A stretch of 64,000 nucleotides of DNA from Variovorax ginsengisoli (GTDB taxonomy: Bacteria; Pseudomonadota; Gammaproteobacteria; Burkholderiales; Burkholderiaceae_C). The notes beneath the pieces are model-generated. The model saw only the letters and a list, made by a program, of their open reading frames with translations, made no database searches and was not told the DNA's origin. Each line of letters starts with the position of its first letter. Within the stretch, counting starts at the first letter, position 1. Location: the NCBI RefSeq assembly GCF_030486595.1, contig NZ_JAUJZH010000011.1, forward strand, positions 124,001 through 188,000, written 5' to 3'. Position numbers and translations under genes: made by a program. Shown here one piece after another: positions 56,200 to 64,000 of the stretch.

Positions 56200-57183
56200 T
56201 CATTCGAGGCTGATGTTCCCGCGCCGCACGAGCTCGCCGTAGATCTTCGACTTGACTTCGGCGTTGCGTTCGATCTCCTCGGGCGACCAGGCCAGCGGCT
56301 CGAAGGCGAAGGTATCGAAGCGGGCCCGGATCTCGGGGTCGGCGATGACCTTGGCGACATCGGCGTTGATCCGGGCCCGGATCGCCGCCGGCACGCCCTT
56401 GGGCGTCAGCAGCGAGACGAAGGAGTTCACCTCCAGCCCGGCCGGGCCGCCGGATTCGGCCATGGTCGGCACGTCGGGCATCTGCGGGATGCGCTTGGGC
56501 GCCGCGATCGCGATGTAGCGCAGCTTGCCGGCCTTGTAGATGCCCTGGCTCGACGGCAGGCTGGCGAAGCTCCACGCCACCTCGCCCGAACCCACGTTGG
56601 CGAACAGCTGCGAGACCTCACGGTAGGGCACGTGCTGCATGTGGGCGCCGGTCAGCGACTCGAGCTGCTGGCCGCCCAGGTGGCCTGGGCTGCCGACACC
56701 CCACGAGCCGTAGCTGATCTGGCCCGGCTGCGCCCTGGCGGCGGCGACCAGGTCGCCCATGGTCTTCCACTTCGAATCGGTCGGCACCGCGACGAAGAAG
56801 GGCGTGCGGAACAGCGAGGCCACCGGATCGAAGTGTTGCAAGGTCACGAAGTTGCGCGACTTGTACAGGTGCGGCAGGGCGGCGATGTGCTCGCTGTCGA
56901 GCTGCAGCAGCGTGTAGCCGTCGGGTGCGGCGCGCCGGGCCTGCTCGATCGCGATGAAGCCGCCGCCGCCGGGCTTGTTGTCGACCAGCACGCGCTGGTT
57001 CCAGAGCCGGCCGAGCTTGTCGGAGATCAGCCGCAGCACCGCATCCGGCCCGCTGCCGGCGGCGAAGGGCGTGACGATGGTCACCGGCTTGCTCGGGAAG
57101 TCCGTGGCCGGCGCCTGGGCCGCCACCGTGGTGGACAGCAGGGCCGCGGCGCCGGCGGCGATCAACGACAGGAGGGATTTCAT
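56200..57183 (-). CDS. Bug/TctC-family solute-binding receptor 2
   Basis: 327-residue paralogue of the downstream receptor, with a signal peptide ending TVAAQ and KPVTIVTPFAAGSGPDAVLR. First gene of the three-gene receptor-receptor-flavoprotein operon. Divergent from a thioesterase gene across a 102-bp gap. Binding specificity (usually carboxylates or amides) cannot be read. Confidence 0.88.
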   Translation of the reverse strand: MKSLLSLIAAGAAALLSTTVAAQAPATDFPSKPVTIVTPFAAGSGPDAVLRLISDKLGRLWNQRVLVDNKPGGGGFIAIEQARRAAPDGYTLLQLDSEHIAALPHLYKSRNFVTLQHFDPVASLFRTPFFVAVPTDSKWKTMGDLVAAARAQPGQISYGSWGVGSPGHLGGQQLESLTGAHMQHVPYREVSQLFANVGSGEVAWSFASLPSSQGIYKAGKLRYIAIAAPKRIPQMPDVPTMAESGGPAGLEVNSFVSLLTPKGVPAAIRARINADVAKVIADPEIRARFDTFAFEPLAWSPEEIERNAEVKSKIYGELVRRGNISLE

Positions 57184-57285
57184 TTTTTGTCTCGCGATTG
57201 TTAAGACAGGCCGGCGCATTTGTATCAGGTCGCCGTGGCGCTCGCATAATCGGCGAACTCGATCCACTCCTCGCCCAGGCCCTCC

Positions 57286-57732
57286 ATGTCGTCCATCACC
57301 CTGCGCTTCCTGGCCGAACCCAGCACCGTCAACTTCGGCGGCAAGGTCCACGGCGGCACCGTCATGAAATGGATCGACGAGGCCGGCTACGCCTGCGCGA
57401 CCAGCTGGTCCAAGCGCTACTGCGTGACGGTCTTCATCGGCAGCATCCGCTTCCATCGCCCGATCATGATCGGCGACCTGGTCGAGGTCGAGGCCCGCCT
57501 CGCCTACACCGGCAACAGCAGCATGAACATTTCGGTCGAGGTGCGCAGCGGCGACATGAAGGGCGGCGAAATGCACAAGACCACCGAATGCCTGGTGGTC
57601 TTCGTCTCGGTCGACTCCCACGGCCGCACCCTGCCGGTCGACAGCTTCACGCCCGGCACGCCGGGAGAGATGGCGCTGGCCGAGCGGGCCCGCTTGCACC
57701 TGGAGGCCACCCGGGCGGCGACCGGGGCCTAG
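57286..57732 (+). CDS. Acyl-CoA thioesterase (YciA-like hot-dog)
   Basis: 148 residues, single hot-dog domain with NFGGKVHGGTVMKWIDEAG containing the family's Asn16 and catalytic Asp31. It hydrolyses acyl-CoA of moderate chain length. It converges with the S9 peptidase gene 12 bp away and ends in CTAG. Confidence 0.9.
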   Translation: MSSITLRFLAEPSTVNFGGKVHGGTVMKWIDEAGYACATSWSKRYCVTVFIGSIRFHRPIMIGDLVEVEARLAYTGNSSMNISVEVRSGDMKGGEMHKTTECLVVFVSVDSHGRTLPVDSFTPGTPGEMALAERARLHLEATRAATGA

Positions 57733-57744
57733 GGTCCGCGACGA

Positions 57745-59796
57745 TCAGCGCGGCATCAACTGGTAATAGTCGAAGCCGTTGCTGCGTCCGCCCAGGCACG
57801 TGGCCAGCGTGTCCTCGACCTCGCGCCACAGCGCCAGCCGGTTGCGCCACTTGCGCACGCTGTGGCCCTCGTCGGCGAAGGTCATGTATTGCACCGGCCG
57901 CCCCAGCCGCCTCATTTCGGCCACCACGTCGTCGGAGTCCTGCCGCAGCACGCGGACGTCGTTGCTGCCGTGGATCACCAGCAGCGGCGCCGTGATGCGG
58001 TCGATCTGCGAGATCGGCGAATTGGCCAGCATCGCGGCGCGCTCGTCGGGCTTGGCCACGTCGCCGTAGGTCATCGCGAAGTAGTGGCGGTTGCGCCAGA
58101 ACGGCGGCCATCTCTCGATCACCCGCGGCCAGTTGGCGACGCCCACGACGTCGATGCCGCAGCGGTAGTCGTGCGGTTGCTGGATCAGCTGGGCCAGCAC
58201 CGAGAAGCCGCCGAAGCTGCCGCCGAAGACCGCCAGGCGTTGCGGATCGGCGATGCCCTGGTCGATCGCCCACTGCACCGCCTCGGCGATGTCGCGCTGC
58301 ATGCGGCCGTTGTATTCGAGCGCGCCGGCCAGCATGAATGCGCGGCCGTAGCCGCTGGAGCCGCGGTAGTTGACCTTGAGCACCGCGTAGCCGCGGTTGG
58401 CCAGCATCTGCGTGTTGGTGAACGAAGCCGCCTGCCAGCGGTCGCGCACCCAGGGCCCGCCGTGGATATCGACCACCAGCGGCACCGGCCCGGCGACGCC
58501 CCGCGGCCGCACGACATAACCGTGCACCGTGAGCCCGTCGGAGGTCTTGAACGCGAAAGGCTCGGTCGGCGAGAACAGGCCGGCGTCGGGCTTGCGCGGC
58601 GGCGTCAGGCGGGTCAGGCGAGCGCTGTCGCGCTCGAGCAGCAATTCGACCGCCTCGTCGCCGGTGACGGCACGCAGCACCATCTGCCGGCCGTCCTCGG
58701 CCGTGCTCGACGGCCGCGCCACCACCGGCTCGGCGTCGAGCCAGCCGCGCCCGCGCGCCTCCTTGACCGCGGCAGCGACCTCGGCGCCCAGCGCGGCATC
58801 GAGGTAGACGAAGCGGGGCAGCCCGGGCTCCAGGGCGTAGCCATAGGGTCCGCCCTGCCGCGGCAGGTACTGGGCCGAGTCGAGATCGACCTCGGCATCC
58901 TCGGCCAGCACCCGCTCGGCGTCACTGACCAGGTCCATCTCCACCAGCGCCGACTTGTCGCGGCCGATGTTGGTCATGGCCCAGAGGCGGCCGTTTTGCA
59001 GGTCGATGCGGTGCGGCCAGAAGAAATCGAAGGCCTTCACGGTGCGGATGCGCCGCCAGCTGCCATCGGGGTTGCGCAGCTCGACCGCCTCGTCGGAGCC
59101 GTCGGCGCTGCCGAGCTGGCGGATGCGCCCGGCCAGCTGGTGGTCGGTGCCGATGATCCAGGCCAGCACCCGGCCGTCGTCCTCGCTGCGCGCCACCTCG
59201 CGCACGGTGCGCGTGGCGGCGTCGGCCTCGAACAGGTCCATGCTGCTGCGGTCGCGCTTGTTGCTGGCGAAGAAGAAGCGCGCACTGCCCGGCGCCCCAC
59301 GCGCCACGTAGGCCGAGCGCACGCCGGGCCAGGGCGTGACCGCCCACGGCCTGGCGTCGGGCTGCTCCACGTCGAGCACGAAGAACTGGGTGTTCTCGTC
59401 GCCGCTGAAATCCTTCAGGTAGGCGACGTGGTGGCTGTCGGGCAGCCAAGAGTAGGTCGGCCCGGACACGCCGGGCCGGGCCAGCGTGCCGGTGGCAAAG
59501 GTCTTCACGCCGGGACCCGCCAGCACCGCCGCATCGGTGGTCGGGCGTACCGCGAGCCCGATGTCGGTGCCCACTGTCTGCGCCCACAGCAGCCGGCGGC
59601 CGTCGGGCGACAGCGCGTGGCCGTCGACATAGTCGATGTTGGCGACGAAGCGCCGCATCGGCACCAGCGGCGGCAGCTCGCCGCCGTCCTGTGCCGTGAC
59701 CAGCACGGGGGCGGTGGGTGCGGTCGAGCAGGCGGCGAGCGCCAAGGCGGTCGAAGCGGCGGCCATCGCGGCCAGCCGTCGCAATCCAAGAATCAT
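57745..59796 (-). CDS. S9-family (prolyl oligopeptidase) peptidase, lipoprotein
   Basis: 683 residues. A lipoprotein signal peptide ends LAAC, then an N-terminal beta-propeller (about 45-400), then an alpha/beta hydrolase domain with the triad Ser527 (GGSFGGF), Asp613 (GSNDVRV) and His645 (DEGHSV). It resembles dipeptidyl/acylaminoacyl peptidases located in the envelope. GAGGGAGA precedes the ATG. It is divergent from a two-component system across a perfect 10-bp inverted repeat. Confidence 0.88.
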   Translation of the reverse strand: MILGLRRLAAMAAASTALALAACSTAPTAPVLVTAQDGGELPPLVPMRRFVANIDYVDGHALSPDGRRLLWAQTVGTDIGLAVRPTTDAAVLAGPGVKTFATGTLARPGVSGPTYSWLPDSHHVAYLKDFSGDENTQFFVLDVEQPDARPWAVTPWPGVRSAYVARGAPGSARFFFASNKRDRSSMDLFEADAATRTVREVARSEDDGRVLAWIIGTDHQLAGRIRQLGSADGSDEAVELRNPDGSWRRIRTVKAFDFFWPHRIDLQNGRLWAMTNIGRDKSALVEMDLVSDAERVLAEDAEVDLDSAQYLPRQGGPYGYALEPGLPRFVYLDAALGAEVAAAVKEARGRGWLDAEPVVARPSSTAEDGRQMVLRAVTGDEAVELLLERDSARLTRLTPPRKPDAGLFSPTEPFAFKTSDGLTVHGYVVRPRGVAGPVPLVVDIHGGPWVRDRWQAASFTNTQMLANRGYAVLKVNYRGSSGYGRAFMLAGALEYNGRMQRDIAEAVQWAIDQGIADPQRLAVFGGSFGGFSVLAQLIQQPHDYRCGIDVVGVANWPRVIERWPPFWRNRHYFAMTYGDVAKPDERAAMLANSPISQIDRITAPLLVIHGSNDVRVLRQDSDDVVAEMRRLGRPVQYMTFADEGHSVRKWRNRLALWREVEDTLATCLGGRSNGFDYYQLMPR

Positions 59797-59847
59797 GGGC
59801 GGTCTCCCTCTTCGATGTCGTTGTTGGGCGCCGGATTGTGGCGCGGC

Positions 59848-59872
59848 CAACCTTTGGCAAACCCAAAGGTTG
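59848..59872. promoter_or_regulatory. Perfect 10-bp inverted repeat in the S9 peptidase/regulator promoter
   Basis: CAACCTTTGG and CCAAAGGTTG are separated by CAAAC, 20 bp before the response-regulator start and 51 bp from the S9 start. It could be an operator for the adjacent OmpR-family regulator or a leader hairpin. Confidence 0.5.
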
Positions 59873-59892
59873 CGGCATGCACAATCGCCGCC

Positions 59893-60549
59893 GTGCATAT
59901 CCTGCTGATCGAAGACGACCTCGACCTGGGCCGCGCCCTGCAGGCGGCGCTGAAGGTCGACGGCCTCAGCAGCGAGTGGCGCCGGCGCGCGGCCGATGCG
60001 CCGCGCACCCTCGACGGCGCGATCTTCGACTGCGTGCTGCTCGACTTGAGCCTGCCCGACGGCAGCGGTTTCGAACTGCTGGAACGCTGGCGCCGGGAAG
60101 GCTCCTTGCTGCCGGTGATCGTGATCACCGCGCGCTCGGCGATCGAGGACCGGCTGGCCGGCCTCGACGGTGGCGCGGACGACTTCGTCATCAAGCCCTT
60201 CGCCACCGCGGAGCTGATATCCCGCATCCGCGCCGTGCTGCGCCGCTCGGCGCGACAGGCCAGCGAGGTCTGGACCCTGGGTGCACTGACGATCGAGCCG
60301 CGACGCCATTGGAGCGCCCTGAACGGCGAACCGCTCGAGCTGTCGCCACGCGAATTCCGTCTGCTTCTGGAACTGGCGCGCGAACCCGGCGCGGTGGTCC
60401 CCAAGGGCGTGCTGGCGCAGAAGCTCGAGCCGCTGGGCGAGCCGCTGGACTTCGCCGCAATCGAGGTCCACGTGTCGAACCTGCGCCGCAAGATCGGCAG
60501 CGCCAGGGTGCATACGGTGCGCGGCGTGGGCTACCTGCTGGCGTCATGA
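59893..60549 (+). CDS. OmpR-family response regulator (QseB/TctD-like)
   Basis: 218 residues. The receiver domain has phospho-acceptor Asp51, Thr79 and Lys101, and the C-terminal winged helix has the recognition segment EVHVSNLRRKIGSA. The start is a GTG at 59893 (V-H-I-L-L-I-E-D-D). Its stop overlaps the kinase ATG as ATGA. Confidence 0.92.
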   Translation: MHILLIEDDLDLGRALQAALKVDGLSSEWRRRAADAPRTLDGAIFDCVLLDLSLPDGSGFELLERWRREGSLLPVIVITARSAIEDRLAGLDGGADDFVIKPFATAELISRIRAVLRRSARQASEVWTLGALTIEPRRHWSALNGEPLELSPREFRLLLELAREPGAVVPKGVLAQKLEPLGEPLDFAAIEVHVSNLRRKIGSARVHTVRGVGYLLAS

Positions 60550-61919
60550 AGGCGATCCTGTGGCCGACCATCGTGCAGCGCGTGTTTCTCGCGCTGGTGA
60601 TGGCTTTCGTGCTGGTCTGGGTCGCGCTGCTGGCGTACATCTACATCGAGTTCCGCCAGGCGCTGGCGGTCGACCAGGGTTTGAAGCGAGTCGGCCGGGC
60701 GCTGAGCACCGCACTGGCCGACCTCAAAGACGACGCCGAGGCGGGCCTCCTGATGCGCGCCACGGCCACCGAATACAGCATGCTGCGCCTGAGCGGCAAT
60801 CCCGACGGCAGCCTGCTGCTGCAGCTGCAGCGGCGCGACGGCCCGACCCTTTACGCCTCACCCAAGCTGGGCGACCAGGTCCTGTCCGGCCTGCCGGGGC
60901 AGGTGGTCGACCAGCAGGTCAACGGCCGCACGCACTGGGTCTTTCGCAGCGAAGCTGGCCTGTGGACGCTGCATCTGGCCGAGCCCGAGATCACCGGTCA
61001 ATGGATCCTCCAGCGCAATGCCGGCCGCGTGCTGCCCTACCTGCTGCTGGCCTTCCCGATCGTCTTGCTGCCGATCTGGTTCGCCGTCAAGCTCGGCTTG
61101 CGGCCCTTGCGCCAGCTCGCCGACCGGATCGCCGAACGCGGTGCGACCGACCTGTCGCCGATCGGGCTCGATGCGCGCTACGAAGAACTGAAGCCACTGG
61201 TGGCGGCGCTCGAGCGCATGCTGCAGCAACTGCGCGACCAGATGGCGCACGAGCGCGCCTTCGTCCATGACGCCGCGCACGAGCTGCGCACGCCGATGGC
61301 GGTGATCGCAGCGCAGGCCCATGCGCTCACGGGCGCCAGCAATGGCGAGGACCGGGCCCGGGCCCAGTTGCAGCTGGAGTTGGCCATCGCGCGCGCCTCT
61401 CATCTTGCTCAGCAGCTGCTCGAACTGGCATCGCTCGATGTCGCGAACGGACGCGCCGCGCAACGGCCGGTCGATGCCGCCCAGCTGGTGCGGCGACTGC
61501 TGGCGCAGGCCGCTCCACTGGCGCTCGCGCGCGACATCGAGCTCAGCCTCGACGCGCCCGACACCCTGGTGATGCACCTCGACGTTCCGGCCTTCCAGTC
61601 GATACTGGAAAACCTGCTCGACAACGCGATCCGCTATGCGCACGACGGCGCCCGAGTCACGGTCACGCTGGCCATCGACGCCGCCCGCGAGCTGCGGCTA
61701 TCGGTCGAAGACGACGGGCCGGGCGTCCCGGCGGCGGAGCGCGAGCAGGTGTTCAAGCGCTTCCATCGAGGCAGCGGGCACGAGGCGCCCGGCTCGGGCC
61801 TCGGCCTGGCGATCGTCAGCCAGGCGGTGCTGCGCAACGGCGGCGGTGTGATGCTGACCGACGGCCTGGGCGGGCACGGGGCCGGCTTTCACGTCACGCT
61901 GCCGATGGGCGACAGCTGA
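60546..61919 (+). CDS. Sensor histidine kinase
   Basis: 457 residues with two membrane helices (about 14-34 and 163-183) flanking a periplasmic sensor of about 130 residues, then a HAMP-like linker, phospho-acceptor His245 (AAHELRTP), and an intact ATPase with LLDNAIRYAHDG (N box), DDGPG (G1) and GSGLGLAI (G2). It is QseC/TctE-like. The neighbouring peptidase is a plausible target. In contrast to the kinase-like protein at 32077, all catalytic boxes are present. Confidence 0.93.
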   Translation: MKAILWPTIVQRVFLALVMAFVLVWVALLAYIYIEFRQALAVDQGLKRVGRALSTALADLKDDAEAGLLMRATATEYSMLRLSGNPDGSLLLQLQRRDGPTLYASPKLGDQVLSGLPGQVVDQQVNGRTHWVFRSEAGLWTLHLAEPEITGQWILQRNAGRVLPYLLLAFPIVLLPIWFAVKLGLRPLRQLADRIAERGATDLSPIGLDARYEELKPLVAALERMLQQLRDQMAHERAFVHDAAHELRTPMAVIAAQAHALTGASNGEDRARAQLQLELAIARASHLAQQLLELASLDVANGRAAQRPVDAAQLVRRLLAQAAPLALARDIELSLDAPDTLVMHLDVPAFQSILENLLDNAIRYAHDGARVTVTLAIDAARELRLSVEDDGPGVPAAEREQVFKRFHRGSGHEAPGSGLGLAIVSQAVLRNGGGVMLTDGLGGHGAGFHVTLPMGDS

Positions 61920-61967
61920 CGCGCCGCTGCTGCGGAACCGCGTGGCTTTTTCGCCTTGCCACCCCAC

Positions 61968-63515
61968 TCACGAAGATGGGGCCGCGCAGAGGACCGGCAG
62001 CCTGCGACGACCGAATACAGCGAGACTCAGCAAGGCGGTGATCCATGCCGCGACCGCTCCGTACAGCATGACCCAACCAAAGCCATGGACCACGGCAACC
62101 TGTAGAACCGAGTCAACAGTCTCCGGGGCCATCAGTGGCGCCAATGCGGACTTCGCCCCCGCAACGTCGCCACCCGCAAGCCGCTCGGCCAACGTGCGAA
62201 GTCGCGCGTCGTCCAGCGCCGTTCCGAGCGCCGCGCGCAACGCGGACAGGATTCCCGCCACAAGCACCAAGCCCATGACGGCGATATTGATGGCCAGGGT
62301 GATGAGGCGCGCGCTGACATCCATGCCCGAGGCCATGCCGGCGCGGTTGGCAGGCACCGAGGCCGTGGTCATGTTGGTTGCAGGCGTTGTGGTCAGGCCG
62401 AGGCCGATGCCAGCCAACAGCGCGCCGGGCAACACAGTCCAGTGGCCCAGGTGCGCGAGCCCGCTGCCCAACTTCATCAGCGCAAAGCCAAGGCCGATCA
62501 GGGACAGGCCGGCAGGAATGACGACGCGTGCCTGGTAGCGCAGCAACAGCCATTGAGCGACGGGTGGCATCACCAGAAAAGGAACCGTGTAGACCAGAAG
62601 AGCCAGCCCGGTGAGGGTCGTGTCGTAGCCCAGTCCAGCCGAGAAATACAGCGGCAAATAAATCATGAACGGCCAGTAGCTGCAATTCATGCCGATACAA
62701 CCGACGATGGCGCCCGAAAACTCGCGGATCCTGAAGACCGAGAAATCGAACATCGGATGCGGACGGAAGCGCTCGACGAGAACGAAGCCCACCCAACTCG
62801 CCGCGGTGACGGCCATCAAGCCCAGGGCGGTCCCGCTGGCCCAGCCCAGGCCATCGCCCTGCGTGATCAGCAGGGCAAGCCCGAGCACCGCGATGGTCAG
62901 AGTGACGATGCCCGCCAGGTCCAGCTTCTGTTGGCGAGCCTGCGGGTCGTTGGACTCGACCACGCCGACCCAGATCAACGCCAAGCCCAGTGCTGCCAGG
63001 GGCGCCTGCACCAGGAAGACCCAGTGCCAACTGGCTAGCGATACGATGAATCCGCCAACCGCCGGGCCGAAGCCCAGCCCGACGCCCGCCACCACGCCCC
63101 ATATCGCGAAGGCGCGGGCTCGCGCCTTGCCCTCTGGGAACTGGTGCGACAGGATCGCGATCGAGCAGATGAACATCGCGCCGCCGGCCATGCCCTGGAG
63201 GAAGCGCGCGCCGATCAGGACCGGCGCACTGGGCGCGAGGCCGCACAGCAACGAGGCGACCCCGAAGGCCAGCACGGTGAGGGCGAACACGCGACGTCGC
63301 CCATAGCGGTCGGCCAGCGTGCCCGTCGCCATGAGCACCGTCGTGCAGGCGATGGTGTACGCGTTCATGACCCATTGCAGGCTCTGGAAATCGGCGTGCA
63401 GCTGCGCTTCCAGCACGGGCAGGATGACCGGAACACTGGAGATTTCCAGGCCGAACATCAGCGCCGCCAGGCAGACGGCGGACAGCGAGAGAAAGGAAGG
63501 AAATGCGGAGGGCAT
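61968..63515 (-). CDS. DHA2-family MFS drug exporter (EmrB/QacA-like)
   Basis: 515 residues with about 14 helices. It carries the loop motif GTLADRYGRRRVF after helix 2 and a GVGLGFGPAVGGFI antiporter motif in helix 5. It probably extrudes a toxic compound in exchange for protons. Codon G+C is somewhat below the flanking genes. It is divergent from a LysR gene, its probable regulator. Confidence 0.88.
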   Translation of the reverse strand: MPSAFPSFLSLSAVCLAALMFGLEISSVPVILPVLEAQLHADFQSLQWVMNAYTIACTTVLMATGTLADRYGRRRVFALTVLAFGVASLLCGLAPSAPVLIGARFLQGMAGGAMFICSIAILSHQFPEGKARARAFAIWGVVAGVGLGFGPAVGGFIVSLASWHWVFLVQAPLAALGLALIWVGVVESNDPQARQQKLDLAGIVTLTIAVLGLALLITQGDGLGWASGTALGLMAVTAASWVGFVLVERFRPHPMFDFSVFRIREFSGAIVGCIGMNCSYWPFMIYLPLYFSAGLGYDTTLTGLALLVYTVPFLVMPPVAQWLLLRYQARVVIPAGLSLIGLGFALMKLGSGLAHLGHWTVLPGALLAGIGLGLTTTPATNMTTASVPANRAGMASGMDVSARLITLAINIAVMGLVLVAGILSALRAALGTALDDARLRTLAERLAGGDVAGAKSALAPLMAPETVDSVLQVAVVHGFGWVMLYGAVAAWITALLSLAVFGRRRLPVLCAAPSS

Positions 63516-63587
63516 CGAGTCGGTTCACCAAGGCGTTGACGAGCGGAGAACCGGGATTCTCAAAGGTCGTGATCTATGATGCAAATG

Positions 63588-63604
63588 ATCGAATTTCCTT
63601 CGAT
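63588..63604. promoter_or_regulatory. Candidate LysR-type operator
   Basis: ATCGAA and TTCGAT are separated by 5 bp in the AT-richer 118-bp gap between the exporter and lysR genes. A second dyad GATGA-GAT-TCATC is at 63610-63622, closer to the lysR start. Dyads of this size in a divergent promoter are typical of LysR-regulator sites. Confidence 0.45.
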
Positions 63605-63633
63605 TCAACGATGAGATTCATCAATCTAAGCTT

Positions 63634-64000
63634 ATGAACTTTGACACCAGCCTTCTGCAGGCGTTCGTCGCGGTACATCAGGCCAACGGCTTCACGCGCG
63701 CGGCCGAGCAGCTGCACTTGACGCAATCGGCGGTCAGCCACCAGATCCGTCGGCTGGAGGAAATGGTGGGCCGGCCGCTTTTCCGTCGCACCACACGGCG
63801 CCTGAGCCTGACGGCCGATGGCGAGGACTTGCTGCGGCATGCCAAGCGCATATTGCAGGCGCAGGACGCGCTGGCACAGCATTTCCGCTCCTCGCCGATC
63901 GAAGGAACGGTGCGCTTCGGCGTGCCAGAGAGCTTCATGAGCGAACGCCTGCCACGGCTCTTGCACCAGTTCTCCCGCAGTTGTCCCAAGGTGCGCCTCG
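63634..64000 (+). CDS. LysR-family transcriptional regulator (partial)
   Basis: The first 122 residues are present; the gene continues past the window. The N-terminal helix-turn-helix (FTRAAEQLHLTQSAVSHQIRRLEE within residues 20-43) is complete and the start of the effector domain (GTVRFGVPESF) follows. Position and orientation suggest control of the divergent MFS exporter. Confidence 0.93.
   Translation, partial: MNFDTSLLQAFVAVHQANGFTRAAEQLHLTQSAVSHQIRRLEEMVGRPLFRRTTRRLSLTADGEDLLRHAKRILQAQDALAQHFRSSPIEGTVRFGVPESFMSERLPRLLHQFSRSCPKVRL

Overview
This is a high-G+C (about two thirds or more), gene-dense chromosomal segment of a betaproteobacterium. Burkholderiales, and probably Comamonadaceae or a close relative, is the best fit. 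The basis is the hprK-ptsN-hpf cluster, the fur/bamE/dapB/exbB/exbD block, split transhydrogenase genes (pntAa/pntAb/pntB), Bug/TctC-type solute receptors without their membrane partners, and the ssb-uvrA neighbourhood. This placement is inference from gene content, because no rRNA or tRNA gene is visible in the window.

Layout: 49-11225 is a tightly packed + strand glycogen/alpha-glucan operon (GH13 alpha-glucosidase, glgB, glgX, glgC, glgA, glgP). On the - strand, 11197-15900 holds exbD, exbB, dapB, bamE, hprK and ptsN, with fur divergent on +, followed by hpf (15991-16320) with an intrinsic terminator behind it. 16664-18784 is a UvrD/PcrA-type helicase with a LexA-box-like site just upstream, and corA is divergent to it. 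19973-26305 is an operon for a peptide-type ABC importer (dppBCDFA) ending in an MTA/SAH nucleosidase gene. Then come a fadD-type acyl-CoA ligase and the pnt transhydrogenase genes. 31357-33572 is a response regulator, a degenerate histidine kinase and a NUDIX hydrolase. A single IS5-family (IS427/IS1031-like) insertion sequence at 33573-34397 separates the NUDIX gene from mnmA. 35554-43610 carries a luciferase-like oxidoreductase, a lipoprotein cardiolipin-synthase-like enzyme, three small envelope proteins, an amino-acid antiporter, a Tat-exported beta-carbonic anhydrase, an MFS permease and ssb. 43698-48169 is clcA and uvrA.

48170-50400 is looser and, from about 49.0 kb, lower in G+C. It holds an orphan F-type ATP synthase c-subunit-like gene, a TauE/SafE permease and a small lipoprotein. 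50401-63515 is accessory metabolism and signalling: a TPR protein divergent from a GlxA-type AraC regulator, acyl-CoA thioesterases, a two-receptor (Bug) plus flavoprotein operon, an S9 peptidase divergent from a complete two-component system, and a DHA2-type MFS exporter divergent from a LysR gene that runs off the window.

I found no CRISPR array, prophage, toxin-antitoxin pair or obvious defence island, and no convincing undescribed multi-gene system. The observations most worth following are the orphan c-subunit, the insertion sequence placed exactly in a CTAG shared by two convergent stop codons, the LexA-like box on the helicase, the nucleosidase coupled to a peptide importer, the kinase lacking its ATP-binding residues, and several perfect inverted repeats in divergent promoters.
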